Source of the DNA: Saccoglossus kowalevskii
Taxonomy: Eukaryota > Hemichordata > Enteropneusta > Harrimaniidae
Assembly: GCF_000003605.2 (NCBI RefSeq)
Contig: NW_003120919.1
Coordinates: 597,975-631,415 of the forward strand
Length of the DNA: 33,441 nucleotides
Direction: 5' to 3'
Below, in pieces: positions 20,601 to 31,800 of this stretch. The notes under the pieces are model-generated. The model saw nothing but the letters and a program-made list of their open reading frames with translations, was not told the origin of the DNA and made no database searches. Made by a program: the position numbers and the translations under genes. Numbering within the stretch: position 1 is the first letter of the stretch; every line of letters begins with the position of its first letter.

Positions 20601-22722
20601 AAAACAGATTTTTAAATATTATGCTAAAAGAATTGACATTTTCTCATCGCTTAGTAATGATATGAATTTATATGTATATATGTGTACACATGTACACTAC
20701 AGTTTTGTCTAGCAGATTAGATTAGATATGAATATACCAGTGGTTACTAGAGACATACACACCAACAAACTTGAATGAATGTGTAATCAAAATATGAACT
20801 ATATATCATTTTGGTTACTATGGGTTGCTAGGTGTCGAAGATATATTTTTTTACTTAATATAATGGCAATGTTTATATTCCTATGGTATTGGTTTGGTTT
20901 TCATGACATGCCCACCTCACTGCTGTGATGAATGTTGATATAATCCATCTGGTAGCATAGCTGCAGTGTGACATTTGACACAAAACTGGTGTATAAATAT
21001 TTGCAGTGGCGCAACTAGTTGTGCTAATTCACGCAACAGAAAAATTGAGTGTAAAAATGAAGGAAATCCGAGGCGATAATGTTTTTGGTTGTAATTCAAG
21101 TCACCTATACAGTCACATAGAATTTTATTTGTTTTCTTGAAGACTGACCTTTCTAGCAGTCAACAAGCTGACTCAACTTGATTTGGGGGGGATTTCCTTT
21201 TGACTCAGAATCCCACATATCAGACTTGTTAGAGCACACACTGCATACCTGTATCCATAATGGTTTGCTGTAATATGATGTATGGATACTACTGGGGGGG
21301 GGTATAAGTGGTCACATGACCATAGTTTTCATGTCGTCGTGGTTTCTAGGGTATGATGTCATGTAAAAGACAATGTCCCAAAACATGTACATTCCAGATA
21401 TGAAGGAAATCAAACCAATCAGACAGATAGTTTTTAAGAGGTTTTAAATGAAAAAAAAATGGAGAATTAATGACATTATTAAGAACTGGAACAATTGTTA
21501 GAAGTCCATCCAAAGAATCTACATATCACATACAAAAGCAATTAGGCTGATGGTCTCACAAAAAAGTTGCATTTAAGAAACACATTTTTTTGCAAATTTC
21601 TAAAATACACAACACACTTCACTTCATGACAAAAATATTAACTTATTGCTTGTAAATGTGAACAAAAATTAAAATTCTAGCTTTATTTTCAACGCTTGAT
21701 CGTTTTTCACCGTGAAACGGCAAGGCAAACTGATGACCTCTTGGCCTACCTGTTGAATCTTCTGAGAACATACATGTAGCATATTTTTATATTTTGCCAA
21801 TTTCGGGTTCCCGAATTGATAGCGTTTGCATATTTATCGTTTGTGGGCTTTTACATATTGCATGACCCGAGGTCAACAAACCCAAAGGTGGGACAAATTG
21901 AAAAATGTTCCAAACGTGCAGGGGTGCAGTAAAAAAAAAAGCAGGAGAGGCAAAATTTGGAAACTTTAATCACTGCTAATTATTGGACAAACTGAGGTTA
22001 TTACATAATTCGTGTATTTGATAATTTTAATGATAAACTACATGTTGTTGAAGGGAGTTTTCAACTTGAAAGTCTAAGATAATGATTAATTTACCCAGCA
22101 TTTCTTGTACATTATCATTATTATTATTTAGAGGACTTATCATGCACATATTCTCCTAAAATGAGCACTATGCGCATTACATAATGTAAAAGACTATCAA
22201 TAAAAATCACAAGAACTATAGAAAAGAAAAACAAATTAAAACTAGTAAAATTGACTACAGTGATATGTTTTTAGTGCCCTCATAAATGATGAATGTGAGA
22301 CTGAATGGCGGATTTAGAAGGGTATGCAATTCCAATTGTTCGAACCTGAACATTGGAATGCATGTTCACTGTATGATGTAGTCTTGGTGCGTGGTTTCGT
22401 TAATATACGATCGCCTGATGACAAACATATAAATTGTCTAGCTGATGCTATTTATGTAAAAGATCTGATAGATATCGTGTTCCAGTGTTACTTATTGATA
22501 AGTAGCATAAACTTGAAATGTTATATTCAATACGTCTGTTAACTGGAAGACAGACAATGAAACGATAAATACAATAAAAGTGGTGAAATGTGAGAAGATA
22601 AACTCCGCTTGCAGACAAGACGAGCTGCTGAATTTTGAACTTGTTGAAGTTTCTTTATTAGTCGGATGCCCTGGTTATTTGATAAACTGATACATGTTTA
22701 TTCCTACTATCATTCTTATTAG
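20601..22722. other. Region upstream of the first recognised ankyrin exon
   Basis: The start codon and first exon(s) of the ankyrin-Roc gene should lie here or further left, but no exon ending in phase 0 with a convincing start could be fixed. An ATG at 22304 (MADLEG) runs to a GTATGC donor in phase 2, which does not fit the next exon. Otherwise AT-rich with a GGTCACATGACC palindrome near 21313. Confidence 0.4.
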
Positions 22723-22824
22723 AAATACAATACTGTGTATGCAGCTGCTCGGAAGAATGATATTGATGGTGTGAAACGTTTACTTGCTGCAGGACGACCA
22801 GTAGATGAACCGGATGCAAATTAT
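22723..22824 (+). CDS. Ankyrin repeat exon 1
   Basis: The acceptor CTTATTAG opens on KYNTVYAAARKNDIDGV, and the donor GTATGT follows ANY. This is a 34-codon ankyrin repeat whose usual TPLH is replaced by TVYA, common in an N-terminal capping repeat. The in-frame codon immediately upstream is TAG, so the exon must be reached by splicing and lacks its own ATG. Confidence 0.9.
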
Positions 22825-25800
22825 GTATGTGATGTCATTGATATATTTATCATACATGGAACGTGTGTTTCCTTCGATCCTATAGTAAAATCTGATCCAG
22901 TATTCAATGACTCAGCAAATGCATCAAATACTTTTACTGTGCCATCTGGACAAATTATTTGTAATCACTAAGTCAGAATTGGAAGTTTGATTCCGATTGT
23001 CTGTGCTTGCATCTGTGCATGTGTCTCTGCGAAACCTTGGTCATGCATGAACCAATTTTGTTCAAATCTTGGTACAAGTCGAGTGGAAATGATCATGTTA
23101 CTGATTGTCTTCTTCAACTTCCGTCACCAACTGTATATTTTTAACTGCTTGGAAACTGCTAGCCCCATTGCTTCAATATTTTACATGTTGGCACCTCAGG
23201 TGGATCTCTCTCAGATTCATTCATTTTGTAAAGATATAATCTTAAATTTTGAAAAATATTTTTTTTTTCATTTTGTGAAAACTGTTGTTATCATTTTACA
23301 CCATTTTACAATCAAAGTCAATTAAAAGGGTTTCTTTGTATCAAAATATGCAATTTTTGGTTTAAATAGGTGAAAATGACGTTTTTGCCTGTTCTCTGCC
23401 TCGATCAATTTCATTCAAACTTTACGTATTGTCTAAAACATCACATATGTTGCTAAACACAGTTTCACAATCAAAGTGTATAATAATTTTTAGGTCAAAA
23501 TATAGTTGGGAAATTCTGGTAGAGTGAAATAATGTTTGTGCCTGTTCTCAGCAAGGTATTGACCAATTCTATTCAGACTTTACATATAGGTGTTAAACAA
23601 CACATTACATATGTAGATACAATTGCACAATCAAAGTCTATTGATGAGGTCTCTAAAGTTCAAAATATGTCATTCATTTGTAAAAGTTTATGCAGGGGTG
23701 ATGTCATTGACTCAATTGATGACTTGTTTACTGTGTGGTCGATAGTGATAGTCAATTATAAGTAGCTCCATCCCACAAGATTAATTATTCGTATATTGTT
23801 ACAGTATAACCAAACTGCTTTACATTATGCCGCACGTCATGGGTATACAGCTATAGCAGAAGTGTTGATTAATGCAAAAGCCAATGTGAATGCTGCAGAC
23901 AGCTTAGTGAGTATAATTTCTATGATACGTATGGTGTCAATTTGAGCTGCTGCTCAGTATATTCAGATGTTGTATAACATTTGAACTTGGTCTTGGGATG
24001 CTTTAAAATTATTTTTATTAAATATCTTTAAAATAAAGTTGGTATAATATAATTAAGGAATAACCACTCAATTTTGATTACTGTAAAATACTTTATTTTC
24101 GCTTGGAATTAATTTTCACTATTTTCGCTGAAGGAATAATAAGATCCAGTGAATATACCTTTCTACCTATATTTTACATTCAACTCGTCAGAAATCAGTG
24201 AAAATAATTTCCATACAAAACACCCAAAAAAGTCTTTTCAGCAAAAATTAATTCCAGCTAAAATAAAGTGTTTTACTGTTACAGTAGTTCCTTCCATATA
24301 CACATACAAAATAGTTCTGTTTATAGTCTGCACTTCCCTTCAGACGACTGGGACAAAAATAGTAAATTTTTTTGAGTAAAAACTGAAAATTGACTAAAAT
24401 TTTGTCTGTTGGCTCCAAAAACAGGGTTCTTTTCCAGAAATAGTGAAAAATTATAAGAAAAATATGCAGAAAAATTAGGGCGAGAAAGTCTGGTGGTAAA
24501 AAGGTTAATTACCTTTGTACCTTCTTTCACATATTTGCAACACAAATTAAACTGTCACAGTGGCAGTCCAAAAGTCTGGGAAAACACAAACATAGCCGAC
24601 TAACTTTTGTGATTACCCTTGTCTGTTATGAAAACATGAAGTCACTGTGGCTGAGTCAGTCTTTATTTGACTCGCATAAAATATACAAAATAATGTTTTG
24701 TTCTCAAGTAATGTTAATAAGGATTAGAATTAGGTAGACATATGATTAATTTCTTACAATACTGTAATTAATTTATAATTAATTAATTATATAATTAATT
24801 ATATAATTAATTACATGTATTTCATTATTTTTTTTATTTATTCAGCTGCATTCATTCAACTGCATTCTTTCATTAAATCAATCAAATAATTGATAAATTA
24901 AACAATTAATTAATTCAGCAGAGTGATTCCTCATTGCTAATTATCAACTTTCATGTGACTCATTTGCATACAGTGGAAGCTGACTCCATTACATTTGGTT
25001 GGAGCGAATGCATCAGTTGCAGAATTATTATTGAATAATGGTGCTGATATTAGTGCTGTCGATGACGTGAGTATACTTATGGTGTATATATGTGTCTGAG
25101 GTCATCACTAAATCGTGATAATATTACACAATAAGAATATTATAGTATGCAATTATCGACTAATTGTTTTCACACATTTTAAATGGCAAATATAATCCAT
25201 AATTCTCAAAAATCATTTTGTGGCTGAATAATTCCTGATTTGCTGATATTGTGTATTATACACTGTAACACCATAAGTTACAGAATGCCGTAATTTTGTG
25301 GTATTTTACAGGGTATTTTCATCCTACCATAGTAGGAAATGCGAATTCCATATATGGAATGATTACGCGCGTAAGCATCCTCTAATAATAAAAACAAACA
25401 TGGCTGCCACTAGAGTTTGACCGAACTCCACACAAAGAAGTTCGCTGATTCTGTTTTAAAAATTTTGGATTTCAACATTCCCATGGTGTGGTGTATCCCT
25501 GGAAGGAAAAGATGTATAATAATAAGGTTATTACGAGTATACCCCAAAATATACACTCAGACAGTACGCTGTGCATCAACCTTTGCTGCATGTCGGTTGA
25601 TACTCCAGCTGTACTGTCTTTGTGCATACTTTGAGGTATCCTCGTAATAACCTCATTATATATTAATTTATAAGATTAGGGTATGCAAGGGTGTGATATG
25701 TTTTGAAGATCACACACGAAGTGAAGAAGCCACGCAAATTGTGATATCATAACAAAATTGCAAAAGAAACCTATGTTTCTAGGAATCCTATAGCAAATTA

Positions 25801-28800
25801 GGGAGTGTGAAAGACCTGGTTTGTGTTCATGTCAGACCGTTTGTGTCCTTGCATATTCGCAAATCATGTTAAATACATCGGCTTTGCGATTCTGAATGTT
25901 TATGCAATAGAACATTTCCAAGCACCCACTTATTCTGTGATGCTATTGGTTATTCATTGATGTGTTACTCATGAGATCTTTATCTCATATCATCATAAAT
26001 GTTTATGATCTTTGACAAATTTCTGACATTATCACAACTCCATGTTTTATGTGATTTGATTTGAATCCTTACTGACTGTCATGTTCAGGTTTTATTTTCA
26101 AGTGCCCTTACTAACTTCTCTGACACTTTTTGACCAATTTTTGGGGTTTCAGTGACATATAACAAACTATTTTATTTTTTAGTTGTTTTTAGATTTTTCT
26201 CTGGCACACTAACCGATTTTGTTTAAATTTAGTGCAAAGGCAATGAATAATGGTTTCATTTGCCAATTATTTTTGTTTCAATAAAATTATTGACATTATT
26301 ATCCTTCTTTTGTGTCTGCAAATCAAATGCATCTTTATACATGCCAGCTAGATCTATGCCATTGACAAAGACTCCATTATGAAATTAACAATCAGACAGT
26401 AATGTATCTAATGGAATGCCATTACCATCATTTGCAAATGTTTATAAATTATCATGTTTTGACATTGCTTAGTTTAATAAATGCAAATTAACAAGCTGTC
26501 AATAGCCTAAATTAAATCAATTAGGCAAGGTACAGAAATAAATTGTAGCATTGGCTTTTAAGCTTATGCAGGATACAAGCTAGCTCATTGGCCTGCTCAA
26601 AAATGATTGATTGTTTTCATTCCTCCCCCAGAGAAAGGATACTCCATTACATAGTGCTGCACGAAATGGACATACACTTACAGTGAAGACACTATTAGAT
26701 AAAGGTGCCAATGTAAATGCTGTCAATACAGTGAGTATATTCTTTTGTTGATGTGTAACATCTATGAGCATAAACTCATCAGATTAGTGGCACAACGATA
26801 TTACAATGCAAATTAATGTACATGTAATGTTTTCGTTTTTTTCCCAGAACGGAAACACTCCATTACATAGTGCTTCACGGAATGGACATATACTTACAGT
26901 GGAGACATTAATAAATAAACGTGCCAATGTGAATGCTGTCAATGCAGTAAGTATATTGTTTTACCATAGGTATTAAGTCAATAAGTATAAATGTCCAACT
27001 GTTAGCTATTCCATTTTATGCTTAGCTTCATATTGATAAAACCAAAACAAACTTTTAAGCATATTTATAAGAATACACTAATACTTTACTGATGCCAATT
27101 CCAAGTACATACACGTATATTTCGAAACAGGTACATTGGGAAATCATGAGTATACACACATGCATGGATCTATGCAGATATGTTTGCTTCGAGGTTCATG
27201 TATAGGGATAGTATGATTTAATCTGTCATCTAAATAATAAAATATCAATTAAGAACAAAATATTCAGCAGATCAAATCAAACGAGTTTTATGATATTGAA
27301 ATAAATTATGATATTTTGTAGCGTCATTGTGAGGATGCGCATCAACATCAGCTTTTGTGTATACTATGCATCATCCAAAGATATATTTATATCGTAATTG
27401 GTTTGGTGCATAATAAATGAATAAATCACATTTTTAGCGATGAAAACTAATGAAAATTTACTAAATTGCAATGTGAATGAAAGCTATATTGTACTCTTGT
27501 TTGTCAGGCTCAGCGTGCTCCATTGCATTGTGCTGCATGGTATGGAAAAATACCCATAGTTGACTTATTATTAAACAATGGTGCCAATCCCAATATTGTC
27601 GAAGATGTGAGTACACTTGTATGGATTTATGTAATGTAAAAATTCACCACTAAATTGTGGAATTGTAACAAATAGTGGTTTCACTCAGAATTTAGTGAAA
27701 TAAAACAATGTGTACATTCTATAATTCATATAATTAAAATAAGATAAATTTAAGTAACAGTGTTGGGATTTGAAAGGTGGAAGTTGACTTTTACGATCCA
27801 TAACAAAACTTATTAAAGTTATCTGAATTATTATTGATATTATTAATATTAAACAAATTATTTACAACATTGATAAAATTGAAAGCATTACATACATTTA
27901 TGTGATTAATTTTTTGTTTTCAATAATCTTTGGCCAAGAGACCATTTTCCATTTACTACGAGATCCTGCGTTATGCATGAAATTGAATATAAAAACAGTA
28001 CAAACAAAGGTTATAGCATTGTAGTGGTGACAAACATCGCGTGGGATTCGGCAAACGCAAAAGTATTTTGGAGGATATTTCCATGCTTAATAATGTGCTG
28101 TATACATTTGATGATGTTCAATTTTGATGAAGTAAGGGTATTCAAATGCAATGTTCCCTTGTCAAAGATAAGCTTTTCGATGTGAGCTTACAAATAAAGC
28201 AATCCAAGTTCAAAATCAAATCGTTCGATTCTTGCGGCAGATGTTCGGTGTGTGTCTTTCACGCAACTTGAGAAATTGCATAGTTGAACGGAAAATCACC
28301 TACTGGTGATCAATCAAAAACATTTCTTATGCATAAAATTATGGTATAATGTTGAATTTGCAGATTGATAGTAAATTTGTATGATTTGATTTTACATTAC
28401 AGATTGGCAACACACCACTGATGAGAGCATGCTATGGAAATTCATTGGACGTTGTTAAACTCTTATTATCTAAATCAGCAGATGTTAGTCACCGTAATAA
28501 GGTTAGTTTACGCATCTTGTAAATTTGGTGCAATCCAAAAAACAGAATTCTCTTCACCTGAAATGTGGGAAAAATATTGCAAAATTTAAAAAGGTTTGAG
28601 ATAGTAGTAGAAGCGTCTTGAAAAAACAGCTAACTAAGTGAAAGGAAATATTTTGCACAGTTCTTCTAACATGTGCCCCCACTTTTTAGTCCCTGTTTGA
28701 ACAAAGTTCAAAGCGGGGACTTATAATTCATTCTTCGTCCTTCCAGAGTCATATTACATTACCCTGTGGACCAAATCTGTTCATTTTTTGCATGTGTCTA

Positions 28801-31800
28801 GTACTTTATCTGGGATTTGCACATGCAGTGATTTACTGATTCAATCAAAGATGGCTGATTGGTAGCCATTTTGTATTTTGTCAGTTTTTGTTCAAATTTG
28901 GTACATGCATTTTACATATTATGTATAATTGTAATTGACCAATAACGCAATCATAAACTGTCACATTAAATGTGTTAGTTTTGTTTTTTACTGAATTTTT
29001 GTTTTCCAGTTATTCTTACAGTTGTTTTGAAACACCACAGAAACCATGTTTTTCCAATATTATTTTTCAGAAACAAGAGAATGCACTGTTTGCAATAATA
29101 GATGTGTACAGCCCATTTCTCACAACATCACAAGATAAATGTAATGCATTGAATATCATGACGATTTTACTGGACAATAATATTGATATGATAACACCAA
29201 ATAAGGTTTGTAATTTACTTGTATGCTTATGATTCACTTATGAATATAAATAATGAGCAGAATTATGAATATATATTTCCAGGTTAAATATGTCACCATC
29301 AATTTCAGGAATTTCCTTATTTATGACTCAAAAAGTTGTTGATGGAGTATTATCACATTAGAGGTATTAGTGAGAATATGTAATTTGCATTAGTGATGGG
29401 GGTTTGGGATGCCTTCTGTGTTTTGGTAGAGATCTGAGTATGGTTTCCATGGAAACAGCACTTTCAGGAATGATTTTTCACTTATAACTCAAAATAGTTT
29501 TAATGGATTCTCATGAAATTTGCAGGAGGGGTTACCCTAGAAAGTATTAATCAGTGTTGGGAAAGCATGGAAACAACATGGAAACAAGAATTACCAAATA
29601 ACTTCAAAAGTTAATGCTAAGTGTTCTTAGCATGAGTTAATTTGTCCTTCACGCATATATGATTAGATTTTAGCTGGATTCATTTGCTATGAATAAAGCA
29701 CATTTTTGCAGGATATTCTCCACCATTATCAGATAGGATATTTCTCTGATTTGTTGATCTCTACAAAATGTAGTTCGTAGCTTGCAGATATGTCAATGTA
29801 ATAAATGTGTCTTGTCGAAAGGAGACTTAAAATTGAAGAGGTATTATTAAGTATATTAAGTTAATTTGCAGATGCTGTTGAAGTGACTTGAAGTTTTAAT
29901 AATAGCATTTCAATTTAAATTGTAGGACGGCAAGACCCCAATTGAGTATGTGAGGTCTAAAATTGGTACAGAAAGTGATCTCATGGATGAATATTTCAAG
30001 GGAGCTGAGATATTGTTGATGAAAGTGAAAGCGGTATTGTTTTGTTTTGTTTTTTCAATCATATATGTCGAATACTAAACTGATATATATTCTGCCAACC
30101 AGCAATTACCTAATATATATACAACCTTACCCAGGACAATTGTTCTAAATTTACAGGCACGAGTCTATAAAGAACTAAAAACTGAACCAGGAATCCCCAT
30201 TGACACATCAAAACTACTGTTGTGTGGAGATGGAGGTGCAGGTAAAACTACTCTAAAGAACTCCCTACTCAAAGTGAGTATTTGTTATGATCACGTTTTA
30301 TGCGTATGATCAGGTGTAAATGGCAAATTATAGGCACATGTTCATTAAATATACATGACATGATATTAATATCAGTGATTAACAAAAATATACATGTTTG
30401 CATTGCCATCATAAAATTGTATGGATTTATATTATGAAATATTTCTCATATTCCAGACATCCGAATCAAAAGCTGGTCCTGCACCAGGGGAAGATAAGTA
30501 TGTGCTGACCCCAGGCATTGACATATCCAAAGAAGAATTGCCAGGTGTTGGTAAAATGGTTATATTAGATATGGCAGGACAAGAGAGTTATTTCTGCAGT
30601 CACGCTATGTTTTTACATGCAAATAAAGCTACTATAATTGCAATGTACCAGGTTTGTGACTTTGTAAGTGGGAAGGTGACCAGACCTCTGGATATTTTGG
30701 AGAGAGAAATGAACCGGGTAAGAAGATAATTATTTTAAAAGATGGTTCAGTCTGAAAACACCAATAATTTAAAGTGCAGGTTTCAGTAAAAGCACATGTG
30801 CATATTTGAGTTTAACTAGTCATGATCAGTCATGATCTATCTGACATCATTATCTGTCTGTTAATGGCCAAATCTATGTATCAACACATGCATTCAAACT
30901 GAATAGCTTTTTCGGAGATTACAAGTGGAGACCCCACAGGGAATACCAATGTGATTTTCAATTCATTATTGTCCCATTTATTAATTGGAATGCAATTAAC
31001 AGAACCTTTGATGCTACATACAGAAATGGTTTACAAAATGTTGAAACTATGAATATTGGTAGTGGATGCCGGTGAGAAAAATCTGGCACCACTGGTAACT
31101 ATATCAGTTATGTCTAAATTCTGAGGATAAGATGAACATTTTCAACATATGTCTGATATGGAGCCAGCCATTTTTGTCCTAAAAACAATCAACATTTAAA
31201 TATGTCATCAGGCATTTAATTTTCAGGCAGGGACTGATTTCTTTCAATTTTAGTATTGACGTGAAACACATGATGGGTTTACTGATACATGTGTTTAGTT
31301 TCGTGATGTGATACAAAATGGCCGACTTACAACTATCAGTATATTTGTTCAATTTTGGTGCTAAGGCAAAGTTTAATGGGTTGTATGATCTGAATTGCTA
31401 TACAGACAAGATATTATGTTATGAATATGGATGTCTAATTGTTTTTCAATTTGAGGATTGATAATCAACAAATAATTTTTTGTCCCAAAATCCCTGAAAC
31501 AACAACATTTAAATATGTCATCCAACTATTTCTAAGGCATTCCTTGGTCTGTTTTTTTTCAAGTATGAACACCGCACATAAAGGGAAAGTCATAGTAGTG
31601 GCAAAAAGTCTGTCATTCAACTTTGTTATTTTTTTGTTGGTGCGATAACTTCAATAATATTCAGCCGATTGCTACCAAACTTATATATATGGTTAATCTG
31701 TGTAGTTATAGGTATAGTTGGCATTTATGGATTGATTTTCCAAAAATTATATTTCTGTTTTTCTCTTCAAAGTGTATATAGTTTATATTGGGTGTAGCAG

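Noticed and set aside
22304-22325. Possible initiator ATG (MADLEG) with GTATGC donor
   Set aside because: The donor leaves phase 2 while the next exon needs phase 0, and joining them gives an early stop. The context at -3 is poor.
22324-22542. 72-codon open frame just upstream of the first ankyrin exon
   Set aside because: No ankyrin or other domain similarity, no fitting donor in phase 0 and composition like the non-coding flanks. It is not a supportable first exon.
27973-28185. 70-codon open frame in ankyrin intron 6
   Set aside because: It lies wholly inside the ~350 bp TIR element, and the other copy does not keep the frame open.
30421-30456. Methionine codon in the open frame before exon 11
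   Set aside because: It lies in intron 10 upstream of a good acceptor (ATATTCCAG). The residues before the acceptor do not continue the Roc domain.
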